In this document: one piece after another, positions 6,925 through 14,567 of the stretch | Layout of the letters: each line of letters starts with the position of its first letter | Numbering within the stretch: position 1 is the first letter of the stretch | Assembly (NCBI GenBank): GCA_016712045.1 | Contig: JADJRV010000035.1 | Coordinates: 1 to 14,689, forward strand | From: Chloracidobacterium sp. | GTDB lineage: Bacteria; Acidobacteriota; Blastocatellia; Pyrinomonadales; Pyrinomonadaceae | DNA length: 14,689 bases | Direction: 5' to 3' | Program-made: the position numbers and the translations under genes | Notes under the pieces: generated by a model | What the model was told of the DNA's origin: nothing | Seen by the model: only the letters and a program-made list of their open reading frames with translations | The model's database searches: none

Positions 6925-8262
6925 ATGATCAAAGACGAATTACAACAACTGATCTCTGAAAAAAAGGCAACCATCGGCGTCATCGGACTCGGTTACGTGG
7001 GACTGCCGCTGATCGTCGAATTCTGCCTCAAAGGTTTTAACGCCGTCGGCTTTGAGGTCGATGAACACAAGACGAGCGAGATAAGCGCCGGCCGCTCATA
7101 CATAGTTGATGTGACAAGCGAAAACGTCGCAAAATGCGTCATCGAAGGCAAACTAACGGCGACGACCGATTTTAGCCAGCTCGCCAATTGCGACGTAATT
7201 ATCATTTGCGTCCCGACGCCGCTACGCAAGACCAAGGATCCGGATATGTCGTATATCCTCACGGCCGGTGCCGAGATCCAAAAATATATGCGGCCCGGCC
7301 AGCTCATCATTTTGGAATCGACGACCTATCCGGGGACGACGGATGAGGTTTTGCAGCCAATGTTTGAGGAAAAAGGATTTAAGCTCGACGAAGGGTTTTT
7401 GCTCGCGTTTTCGCCCGAACGTGTCGATCCCGGCAATCCGCAATTTCAGACGCATAATATCCCGAAGGTTGTCGGCGGCGTCTCGGACGACTCGACCGGG
7501 GCTGCGGCGATGCTGTATGGCCAGATCGTCGGACAAGTGCATACCGTCTCGTCAGCGCGTGTCGCCGAGGCGGCAAAGCTGTGGGAAAACACCTTTCGTG
7601 CAATAAACATCGGCATGGCGAACGAGATGGCAAAGCTCTGCAACGCCCTCGGCATCGACACTTGGGAGGTTGTAAGGGCGGCGGCGACAAAGCCGTTTGG
7701 CTTTATGGCATTTTATCCGGGGCCGGGAATTGGGGGCCACTGCATCCCGCTCGACCCGCACTATTTATCGTGGAAAGCGCGTCAGCATGGGTTTGATTCG
7801 CAGTTTATCTCGCTTGCCGAACAGGTAAATTCGACAATGCCAAATTACGTTGTCGAACTAGCGACAACGGCTCTGAACGACAGCAAAAAATCTGTCAACG
7901 GATCAAAGATCCTGATCCTCGGTGTCGCGTATAAAAAAGACATCGATGATATGCGCGAGTCGCCCGCCTTGTCTATCATCGACCTGCTGCGTGCAGATGG
8001 AGCAGATGTTTATTACCACGACCCGTTCGTGCCGGAGGTGACGTTTGACCACGCATACACGATCGGAGCCGGTGACCCGCTTTACAACAAAGAGCTGACC
8101 GACGACCTGATCCGCGAATCGGATTGCGTCATCATCTGCACCGAACACACGCCGGTGGATTACAACCGAGTGTGCGAGCTTGCTTCGTTGGTTGTCGATA
8201 CACGTGACGCTCTTTCCGTTGAGACTCGGGGTGAGAGTAAAGCGCGGATCGTCCGTCTATAA
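6925..8262 (+). CDS. UDP-N-acetylhexosamine 6-dehydrogenase (WbpA/WecC family)
   Basis: This intact 445-residue nucleotide-sugar dehydrogenase oxidises the C6 of a UDP-HexNAc to a uronic acid with two NAD+. An NAD Rossmann motif GVIGLGYVGLP sits near residue 20. The middle domain carries FSPERVDPGN and ESTTYPGTT. The catalytic Cys is C273 in GPGIGGHCIPLDP, and the UDP-binding domain begins near ILGVAYKKDIDDMRESPA. The GGHCIPLDPHYLSWKA wording is closer to WbpA-type (UDP-GlcNAc) enzymes than to enterobacterial WecC (UDP-ManNAc). The adjoining 2-epimerase would instead fit a UDP-ManNAc substrate, so the exact substrate is left open. ATG 6925 is preferred over an in-frame TTG at 6910; neither has a clear ribosome site. 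It is followed by the epimerase after about 10 bp, within a palindromic repeat. Confidence 0.88.
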   Translation: MIKDELQQLISEKKATIGVIGLGYVGLPLIVEFCLKGFNAVGFEVDEHKTSEISAGRSYIVDVTSENVAKCVIEGKLTATTDFSQLANCDVIIICVPTPLRKTKDPDMSYILTAGAEIQKYMRPGQLIILESTTYPGTTDEVLQPMFEEKGFKLDEGFLLAFSPERVDPGNPQFQTHNIPKVVGGVSDDSTGAAAMLYGQIVGQVHTVSSARVAEAAKLWENTFRAINIGMANEMAKLCNALGIDTWEVVRAAATKPFGFMAFYPGPGIGGHCIPLDPHYLSWKARQHGFDSQFISLAEQVNSTMPNYVVELATTALNDSKKSVNGSKILILGVAYKKDIDDMRESPALSIIDLLRADGADVYYHDPFVPEVTFDHAYTIGAGDPLYNKELTDDLIRESDCVIICTEHTPVDYNRVCELASLVVDTRDALSVETRGESKARIVRL

Positions 8263-8294
8263 ATTTCAAATTTGAGATCTCAAATACAAAAGAT
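8261..8294. repeat. AT-rich palindromic repeat, copy A, at the wecC-wecB junction
   Basis: The core ATTTGAGATCTCAAAT (8270-8285) is a perfect 16-bp palindrome centred on AGATCT. It is preceded by AAATTTCAA and followed by ACAAAAGAT. Nearly the same words recur inside the end of the next gene at 9287-9319. The copy covers the apparent TTG start and first codons of the epimerase gene. It looks like a dispersed palindromic repeat. Confidence 0.6.
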
Positions 8295-9409
8295 ATTGCT
8301 CATCGCCGGTGCGCGGCCAAATTTTATGAAGGTCGCGCCGATCTATGCTGAGATGAGGCGGCGGCCGGAGGAGTTTGAGCCGCTGATCGTACATACGGGC
8401 CAACATTACGATGCGGCCATGTCGGATTCGTTTTTTGAGGATCTGGGAATGCCAAAACCGGATGTGCATCTTGGGGTTGGGTCGGGTTCTCATGCCGTGC
8501 AGACGGCGAAGATAATGACCGAATTTGAGCCGGTCGTGCTGGAGCATAAGCCGGACTGGGTGCTGGTGGTCGGTGATGTGAATTCTACGATCGCGTGCGC
8601 GTTGGTAAGCGTAAAGCTTGGTGTAAAGGTCGCTCATGTCGAGGCCGGATTGCGTTCGCGTGACAGACAAATGCCGGAGGAGATCAACCGCATTCTTACT
8701 GATTCGATCTCGGATCTGCTTTTCACAACATCGCAGGATGCGGATGAAAATCTGGCACGCGAGGGCATTCCTGCTGAACGCGTCCGATTTGTCGGCAACG
8801 TGATGATCGACTCGCTGCTTGAGCATCTCAAGATCGCGGAAGGCTCGACGGTGCAGCTGACCTGGGCATTGACGGCAAAGATTACGCCGTTTTGACGCTC
8901 CATCGCCCGTCAAATGTTGATGATAAACCTACCTTTTCGGGTATTTTGGATGCGCTGCTCACTGTTGCAGAACACATACCCATCATCTTTCCGGCTCACC
9001 CGCGAACTAAGGCAAAGATCGAGGAATTTGGTTTTGCCGACGCGATCGCGAATTCAAATATTCGGCTGATCGACCCGCTTGGCTATCTTGATTTTATGCG
9101 GCTCTACAGCGGGGCAAAGTTCGTGCTGACGGATTCAGGTGGCTTGCAAGAAGAAACGACTGTTCTTGGCATTCCCTGTCTAACACTGAGAGAAAACACT
9201 GAACGTCCGATTACGATTGAGATGGGCACGAATGTGCTGGTCGGCATTGATCCGCAGAATATCAGAGAAGCTGCCTCAGAAATACTCAATTTGAGATCTG
9301 AAATTTCAAATACAAGATCCCGCCGTTCTGGGATGGCAAAACTGCCGGACGCATCTGCGACGAACTGACAAAGATTAACCGCGAAAAACGCGAAAAGACG
9401 CTAAATTAA
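8272..9409 (+). CDS. wecB: Non-hydrolysing UDP-N-acetylglucosamine 2-epimerase, two frameshifts
   Basis: This enzyme interconverts UDP-GlcNAc and UDP-ManNAc in the cytoplasm, for a surface polysaccharide. Family motifs appear in order: GARPNFMKVAPI, VHTGQHYD, VVGDVNST, HVEAGLRS with MPEEINR, LTLHRPSNVDD, FPAHPRT and TDSGGLQEE. The frame breaks near 8860 (one base lost, so that DLGIDGKDYAVLTLHRP continues) and near 9313 (one A lost in a short A-run). Restoring the second gives the conserved PPFWDGKTAGRI ending and a stop at TAA 9407-9409, about 380 residues. The start is uncertain: TTG 8272 lies inside the palindromic repeat, and TTG 8296, just before LIAGARP, is the alternative. The segment LRSEISN before PPFWDG and the tail KINREKREKTLN are encoded by repeat DNA. 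It forms a pair with the upstream dehydrogenase. Confidence 0.85.
9287..9319. repeat. AT-rich palindromic repeat, copy B, inside the wecB coding region
   Basis: CAATTTGAGATCT followed by GAAATTT and CAAATACAAGAT matches copy A at 8261-8294, apart from the GAAATTT insert and small differences in an A-run. It is read in frame as LNLRSEISN and sits between the last core strand of the epimerase and its conserved PPFWDG ending. That position normally holds a short variable linker. Confidence 0.6.
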
Positions 9410-9452
9410 GAATTTCTCCTTTTAGCGTCTTTCGTGTATTTCGCGGTTAATT
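9374..9452. terminator. Long imperfect inverted repeat acting as a bidirectional terminator
   Basis: The left arm (9374-9405, starting ATTAACCGCGAAA) and right arm (9421-9452, ending TTCGCGGTTAATT) pair over about 31 bp, with two mismatches and one bulged A, around a 15-base loop. The hairpin lies between the convergent wecB and peroxiredoxin genes and can serve both directions. The left arm also encodes the last residues and stop codon of wecB. Arms of this CGCGAAA type look like a dispersed repeat rather than a simple terminator. Confidence 0.6.
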
Positions 9453-9459
9453 CTTAAGG

Positions 9460-9921
9460 TTATTTCTCGCTAAATGCCGCCAGCACCTCATCGGCATGGG
9501 CTGAGACGTCGACCTTGTCGAAAATTTTGACGATCTTGCCATCGCCATCGATCAGGAAAGTCTTGCGAAACGTCCCCATATATTTTCGGCCATACATCGA
9601 TTTTTCTCCCCAGACGCCGTATGCCTCGACGATTTGCTTGTCGGTGTCGGCGAGCAGATCGAAGGGCAATTGAAATTTTGAGATAAATTTCTGATGTGAT
9701 TTTTCGTTGTCGGTCGAGACGCCGAGTACGCGGATGCCTTTGCTTTTATAGACATCATCGGCATCGCGAAATGAGCAAGCCTCTTTTGTGCATCCCGGCG
9801 TGTCGTCCTTAGGGTAAAAGTACAACACGACCCGCTGGCCCTTGAGCTCAGCAAGTTTTACATCATTTCCGTTCTGGTCCTTGGCATTAAAATCCGGTGC
9901 CTTATCGCCTTCTTTCAGCAT
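9460..9921 (-). CDS. bcp: Thioredoxin-dependent peroxiredoxin of the Bcp/PrxQ group
   Basis: This intact 153-residue cytoplasmic peroxidase reduces H2O2 and organic hydroperoxides at the expense of thioredoxin. The peroxidatic Cys44 and resolving Cys49 lie five residues apart in DDTPGCTKEACSFRD, the signature of the atypical 2-Cys PrxQ group. The thioredoxin fold is otherwise complete (VVLYFYPKD, VLGVSTDN, FDLLADTDKQIVEAYGVWG, and RKTFLIDGDGKI near the end). ATG 9921 has a strong AAGGAGA ribosome site. The gene is monocistronic, converges on wecB across the long hairpin, and is divergent from the cysteine-cluster gene at 9977, so the 55-bp gap must hold both promoters. Confidence 0.95.
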   Translation of the reverse strand: MLKEGDKAPDFNAKDQNGNDVKLAELKGQRVVLYFYPKDDTPGCTKEACSFRDADDVYKSKGIRVLGVSTDNEKSHQKFISKFQLPFDLLADTDKQIVEAYGVWGEKSMYGRKYMGTFRKTFLIDGDGKIVKIFDKVDVSAHADEVLAAFSEK

Positions 9922-9976
9922 AATTCTCCTTACGTAGGGTAAAATCTATTTTTTCACGATTGTAACATGCGGACAA

Positions 9977-10504
9977 ATGTTTAGACCTATCAGCGAACAA
10001 AATGCCCTAGCTAATCTCGAGGCTCTGAGATCGGATTTTCGGTCAATGATCACCGACGTTTATGAGCATCGGGCAAAGGCTTGTGCGGTGTGCGAAACGC
10101 CGGGAGCGTGCTGTCTGGATGAGCATTTTGTGAATGTGCATGTGTCGCGGCTTGAGGCTGCGGCGATCGGGAAAGCTATTGCAGACCTCCCCGCACAAAC
10201 GAAAAAGGCCGTACGCGAACGCACGGCCAAAGTGATAGAAAAATACAAACTTGACGAAGCGATCGATACAAGCACTGCAACCTATGCGTGTCCGCTCTTT
10301 GAAAAGGGAACCGGTTGTCTCGTCCACGACACGGCTAAGCCTTTGCCGTGCATCATGCACGCCTGTTATTCGTCCGAAGCCGATTTGCCACCCGACGAAC
10401 TGCTCGACGAGGCCGAGCTTGCCGTCAACAAGCTCAACGAACAAACCTATCGCCGACCGACCGGGCAACTGCCGATACCGCTGGCCATCGCAAAACTTAT
10501 CTAG
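9977..10504 (+). CDS. YkgJ-like cysteine-cluster protein
   Basis: This intact 175-residue cytoplasmic protein has eight cysteines arranged as C36-x2-C39-x5-C45-C46 and then C105, C114, C125 and C130 (YACPLF, GTGCLVHD, LPCIMHAC). This is the pattern of the YkgJ/UPF0153 family, predicted to hold a zinc or iron-sulphur cluster. The CPLF...GC...H...P..C spacing is the family hallmark. The function of these proteins is not established. There is no ribosome site before ATG 9977, but TAACAT ends eight bases upstream, which would suit a leaderless transcript. The TAG stop at 10502-10504 overlaps that of the convergent membrane-protein gene in a single CTAG. Confidence 0.75.
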   Translation: MFRPISEQNALANLEALRSDFRSMITDVYEHRAKACAVCETPGACCLDEHFVNVHVSRLEAAAIGKAIADLPAQTKKAVRERTAKVIEKYKLDEAIDTSTATYACPLFEKGTGCLVHDTAKPLPCIMHACYSSEADLPPDELLDEAELAVNKLNEQTYRRPTGQLPIPLAIAKLI

Positions 10505-10905
10505 TTCGATCGTCTCAATTTTCCGCCGACAATTGTCATTGGAATCAGAAACAGCACGAACAAAATGTGGTACCAAGCCGGGGCGACATTCCAAAACATA
10601 TACTCGACGGCGACACCGACCAGTACGAGGATGATGCCCAGCACCATTGTGGATTTTTTATATTCGCCCGCGACGAGCGCCGTCATGTAGCCCGCAATGA
10701 GCGACGTGATAAAGCTGCGGACAAGATTGACTAGCACGATAACGATGCTGCTTTCGACAGCAGTTCCGTTTACAAGTGCCTTTTCGGCTGCGAGCGAGTG
10801 GGCTCCGTATTCGGCCCAAAACCTTCCCAGCGTCTGCTCACCGCCGACCCAGACGATCGACCAGACGATAAATCCGACAATAATACCGACAATTATTCGA
10901 CCCAT
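10501..10905 (-). CDS. Small four-helix integral membrane protein, unknown function
   Basis: This intact 134-residue protein starts at ATG 10905 with a very good GGAGGAAG ribosome site. Hydrophobic segments lie at about 3-20 (IIVGIIVGFIVWSIVWV), 52-78, 85-104 and 109-127, with a short polar loop after the first (GGEQTLGRFWAEYG). The C-terminus is basic (GGKLRRSN). No catalytic motif is visible and I do not recognise the family. It lies downstream of sppA on the same strand, with a 112-bp gap, so it may have its own promoter. It overlaps the convergent cysteine-cluster gene by the shared stop CTAG. Confidence 0.6.
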   Translation of the reverse strand: MGRIIVGIIVGFIVWSIVWVGGEQTLGRFWAEYGAHSLAAEKALVNGTAVESSIVIVLVNLVRSFITSLIAGYMTALVAGEYKKSTMVLGIILVLVGVAVEYMFWNVAPAWYHILFVLFLIPMTIVGGKLRRSN

Positions 10906-11017
10906 TCTTCCTCCGTTAAAAGAAAAAGGACAATAGAAATTTTAGGTAAAAACTCCCCTTGTCCTTGTTAAGTTAGTGCGAACAAAACTTTATTCGCAGT
11001 TGCTGAAAATGTCAACG

Positions 11018-12802
11018 CTACTTGATGTTGAGTTCGAACGGCATCATGAGCATTGACTGCCCCTGTTTCATCTGTTCGAACAACGCCATGTAGCGAAACG
11101 AGCGGCGGATGTCCGACGGGAGCGATTTGATAACGGCCTCTTGGGCTTTTGCTTCGGACGAAGTTTCGTCATTGAACAAGGTCTCAAAGAACGGACGCGG
11201 TGCCGGAAAAACGACGCGGCGAACGTCTTTGTCGGCAGGGAGATTAGCAAGCTCTTTGGCTATCGAGATCGCCTTTTCGAGGCCCCCAAATTCGTCGATC
11301 AGGCCGTTTGCTTTGGCTTGTGTCCCGGTCCAGACGCGGCCCTGGCCGAGGGTGTTGGATTCTTCGGTGGTCTTTTTCCGGCCCGCCGCGACCTTTGGTA
11401 TAAAGCTGTCGTAATAGACGCTGCTGATCTGCGATTCCATTTTTGCCCGTTCCTCGGGCGTCCATTTTTCGGTCGCACGGAAGATACCGGCATTCTTGCC
11501 ACGCATCGTGTATTCATTGGAAACGCCGATCCAATCGTAAAAACCTTTGATATTTGGCTTGAACACAAAAATGCCGATCGAACCTGTTATTGCGGACGGC
11601 TCGGCGACGATCTTGTTGGAGTTACAGGCGATGTAATAACCTCCTGAGGCCGCCACGTCGCCCATCGAGACGACGACAGGTTTTTTAGCTTTTGCGTTTT
11701 CGAGCGCGTACCACATCACGTCTGATGCGAGAGCCGAACCGCCGCCGGAATCTACACGGAGAACGATCGCTTTGACCGTTTTGTCATTTGCCGCATCATT
11801 TACGGCTGCAACGATGGTGTCTGAGCCAACCGACTCACCATTGAGCGGTCCGCTCGACGAACGTCCGCTAGTGATCGCTCCTGAGGCGTAAATAACAGCG
11901 ACTTTTTCACCGTTATTAAGACCCAACGTGTCCGAAGGAATCTCACGATACGCACCTCCGCGAATGGTGCGAAGTGTGTCGGTTTCCCTGTAGCCGAGCT
12001 TTGCTTTGAGTTCGCTATCAACCTGTTCGCGGTAAAATGCGTCATCGATCAGGCCAAGTTCCTTGGCTTTCTTGGCATTGTATGGGGCACCGTCGACCAA
12101 CGCCTTAACGTCCTCGACCGATTTCTTGCGCGACTCGGCAATGGCATTTGTAAAGCGGCCAAAAAACTCGTCGAGCAGGGCATTGATAACCTCACGCTGG
12201 CCGTCGCCCATCGCGGTTTTGGTGTATTGGTCGGGAGCACTCTTGTATTTTGGGCCGATCTGGATCGCATCGACCTCAACGCCGAGTTTGTCGAGCGAGC
12301 CTTTGTAAAACATCGCTTCGGCAGCGAGGCCGTTGACATAAATATCGCCCGATGGCGGCAGAAATATCTTGTCAGCGGCAGTCGCGATGTAATATTCCTT
12401 GTTCATACCGATCTCCATGTAGGCATAGACCGGTTTGCCCGACGATCTGAGATCTTTGATGGCGTCGCGTAATTCATCTGCTTTGCCCCAGCCGATGCCG
12501 GGGAAATTGATCTCGAGCATGACGGCGCCGATACGCGGATCGACTTTTGCTTTGCGGATCTGTGTTAGCAAGCTCGTAAAAGATTGCGGCTGCGAAATGC
12601 CAAAGGCCTTGGCAAGCGGTTCCTCGGCGACATAATCCGGCAGTTCGCCCGAAATGCTGAGGACCAGTACGCTGTTATTTGCGACCGTAGGTGTCCCCAT
12701 ATTTCTCGCCGCAAAGGCGATGACGATGACCGCCACAATTAGCAGAGCTAAGAAGATCCCGCCGATCAGTAAAAAGAGCTTACCTGTTTTTGACATTGCC
12801 AT
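11018..12802 (-). CDS. sppA: Signal peptide peptidase SppA, 67K type
   Basis: This intact 594-residue membrane-anchored serine protease clears signal peptides left in the membrane. One N-terminal helix (about 9-32) anchors a tandem of two ClpP/crotonase-like domains, the layout of the E. coli-type long SppA. The Ser-Lys dyad can be seen: Lys187 in GPKYKSAPDQYT of the first half and Ser386 in GDVAASGGYYIA of the second. The second half also keeps VDSGGGSALASD and SAITGSIGIF. ATG 12802 (MAMSKTGK) or ATG 12796 may be the start; neither has a ribosome site. The upstream region contains TTGACG 17 bp before a poor -10. Standing alone and intact amid broken neighbours, it shows that frame loss in this window is local. 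Confidence 0.93.
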   Translation of the reverse strand: MAMSKTGKLFLLIGGIFLALLIVAVIVIAFAARNMGTPTVANNSVLVLSISGELPDYVAEEPLAKAFGISQPQSFTSLLTQIRKAKVDPRIGAVMLEINFPGIGWGKADELRDAIKDLRSSGKPVYAYMEIGMNKEYYIATAADKIFLPPSGDIYVNGLAAEAMFYKGSLDKLGVEVDAIQIGPKYKSAPDQYTKTAMGDGQREVINALLDEFFGRFTNAIAESRKKSVEDVKALVDGAPYNAKKAKELGLIDDAFYREQVDSELKAKLGYRETDTLRTIRGGAYREIPSDTLGLNNGEKVAVIYASGAITSGRSSSGPLNGESVGSDTIVAAVNDAANDKTVKAIVLRVDSGGGSALASDVMWYALENAKAKKPVVVSMGDVAASGGYYIACNSNKIVAEPSAITGSIGIFVFKPNIKGFYDWIGVSNEYTMRGKNAGIFRATEKWTPEERAKMESQISSVYYDSFIPKVAAGRKKTTEESNTLGQGRVWTGTQAKANGLIDEFGGLEKAISIAKELANLPADKDVRRVVFPAPRPFFETLFNDETSSEAKAQEAVIKSLPSDIRRSFRYMALFEQMKQGQSMLMMPFELNIK

Positions 12803-12924
12803 CGTTGATAATTACCCGCTTGATCGATAAAAATGTACGCCAAATACCGCGTATTACTTGAGTTATATTACGTCAATTGGAGGCAAAAAGTTTAATCATC
12901 TAGCGATGCTCTTACCGGGCGGTT

Positions 12925-12977
12925 TTGTGCATCAAAGGAATACCGCACTATAACACGGACGATAATTTTGGTATATT
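12925..12977 (+). promoter_or_regulatory. Possible promoter(s) of the response-regulator gene
   Basis: Two readings are possible. TTGTGC (12925-12930) with TATAAC (12949-12954), spacer 18, is a plausible sigma-70 pair giving a leader of about 25 bases. Alternatively TATATT (12972-12977) ends eight bases before ATG 12986 and would give a leaderless mRNA. No ribosome site precedes the ATG. The 183-bp gap to sppA shows no other clear signal. Confidence 0.3.
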
Positions 12978-12985
12978 CAAAGTTT

Positions 12986-14401
12986 ATGGCAAAAAAGGCC
13001 TCAATTCTGATCTGCGACGACGAAGAGATAATGCGAGACGTGCTCGGCACGATAATGTCGAGCGCGGGTTATAAGGTCGATCTGGCCAAAACCGGTGAAG
13101 AAGCCGTCGAGATGTATTCGCATAAGCCGTATGATGTCGTGCTGATGGACGTTTCGATGCCCGGTATGGGCGGGTTGACGGCACTCGAAGAACTGGTAAA
13201 ACTTGATGCGAAGTCGTGGTACTGATGGTGACCGCTTACGCAACTTTTGACACAGCTATCTCACGCATGGGAAAAAGGTGCGGCGGGCGTCATCCGCAAA
13301 CCTTTCCAAAACGAACAGATCCTAGCTCTTGTCGCCAAAGGGATCCAAGACACGCCGTAAGGAAGAGGAAACGTCAGGTCCTCCGTCAGGCGATGGTCCG
13401 GCTCGGTCAAGCGCGAAGCTCTGATCGTTGTCGATTCGGAGAAAATGGAAAATATTTTCCGTCTGGTGGATAGGGTTGGACCCCGCTCGTTCGACGGTTT
13501 TGATCACGGGTGAATCAGGACTGGAAAGGAGCTCGTCGCTAAGGCGATACACGAAGCGAGCCCTCGTGCAGACAAGCCATTTGTCGTTGTAAATTGCTAC
13601 GAATATCCCTTCAGAACTGCTTGATCCGAATTATTTGGCCACACGAAAGGTGCGTTTACCGGTGCTGTCGGTGCGAAGAAAGGGCTTTTCGAGGTGGCTG
13701 ATACGGGCTCGATCTTTCTGGATGAGATCGGCGACCTACGGCCCGAAACGCAAGTCCGGTTGCTCCGCGTTATCCAAGAAAGGGAGTTTACTCCGATCGG
13801 GGAGACCGCTCCGACGAAGGTCGATGTTCGCATTATCGCCGCGACGAACGTCGATCTCAAAGAGGCTGTGACAATCGGGCAGTTTCGTGAGGATCTCTAC
13901 TTTCGCCTGTCGGTCGTGCCGCTGGAGCTGCCCCCGCTACGGGATCGCCGCGAGGATATACTGCCCCTTGCTCAACATTTTATCCGTAAATACGCTGAGG
14001 AAAATGGTCGGAATATCTCCGAAACCCTGTCACCGGATGTGCTTTCATTGCTGGAAAATTACAATTATCCGGGTAATGTCCGGGAGCTTGAGAATATTAT
14101 CGAGCGGGCAATTGTCATTGCCCCCACGGACGAGATCACCGTCGATTGTTTGCGTCCAGAGGTTCGCGACCCGGAAAGCTGTTGGAAAGGATGTCGGCAT
14201 CTTCCGGTAAATCCGGCAACGTTGATATCACATGGCGTGAGTTTTTACGACGAGGTCAAAAATTACGAGATCGACCTTATCCGCCGCGCGCTCGATCAGA
14301 CCGGAGGGCACCAGTCACGTGCCGCGCGTCTGCTCGGGCTCAACGCCACAACCCTCAATTCCAAGATCAAAAGCTACAATATCCAAACAAAATCAGCCTA
14401 A
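12986..14401 (+). pseudogene. NtrC-family sigma-54 response regulator, multiply frameshifted
   Basis: The architecture is receiver - AAA+ - Fis-type helix-turn-helix, about 472 residues. The receiver has the acidic pair D11-D12, phospho-acceptor D55 in LMDVSMPGMGG, and the conserved Lys in VIRKPF. The AAA+ domain has a Walker A that reads GESGTGKEL only after one base is restored near 13525. It also has GAFTGA (the sigma-54-contacting loop), Walker B GSIFLDEIGDL, and NYPGNVRELENIIERAI. The C-terminus (QSRAARLLGLNATTLNSKIK) is a Fis-like DNA-binding helix-turn-helix. At least seven indels occur between about 13205 and 13640; from 13670 to the stop at 14401 the frame is clean. It would act as a phosphorylation-controlled activator of sigma-54 promoters. 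No histidine kinase is adjacent, and a strong sigma-54 promoter lies 150 bp downstream. Confidence 0.85.
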
Positions 14402-14468
14402 TACGCATATCCAAATAATTGGAATAATCTACAAAAATCTTCTCAAGATCCCAAATAAAGCACCGTAA

Positions 14469-14548
14469 AACATTGGTGACGAAGCAGAGAAAATGACGGT
14501 ATCTATTGAAAAGTCAGTAAGTTAAACATTTCTGTAACATTGGAGACG
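14469..14548. repeat. Pair of 13-bp direct repeats upstream of the sigma-54 promoter
   Basis: AACATTGGTGACG (14469-14481) and AACATTGGAGACG (14536-14548) differ at one base and are 67 bp apart, start to start. Both lie between the activator gene and the -24/-12 element, the second ending only a few bases before it. They are candidates for activator or co-regulator binding, though they are not palindromic as NtrC-type enhancer sites often are. Confidence 0.4.
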
Positions 14549-14551
14549 TTA

Positions 14552-14567
14552 TGGCACGAAACTTGCC
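14552..14567 (+). promoter_or_regulatory. Sigma-54 (-24/-12) promoter
   Basis: TGGCACGAAACTTGCC matches the consensus TGGCACG-N4-TTGC[A/T] at all defined positions except the last. GG (14553-14554) and GC (14565-14566) are separated by the required 10 bases. Transcription would begin near 14578 and run rightwards out of the window. The remaining ~110 bases show only a small CTGCA/TGCAG hairpin (14613-14627) and no convincing gene start. The stretch 14402-14689 contains no other recognisable feature. Confidence 0.75.

Noticed and set aside
10926..10998. Small inverted repeats (AAGGACAA/TTGTCCTT and TGCGAA/TTCGCA) between sppA and the membrane-protein gene
   Set aside because: The first has a 25-base loop and the second only six pairs, with no T-run in the sppA direction. 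Support as a terminator is too weak.
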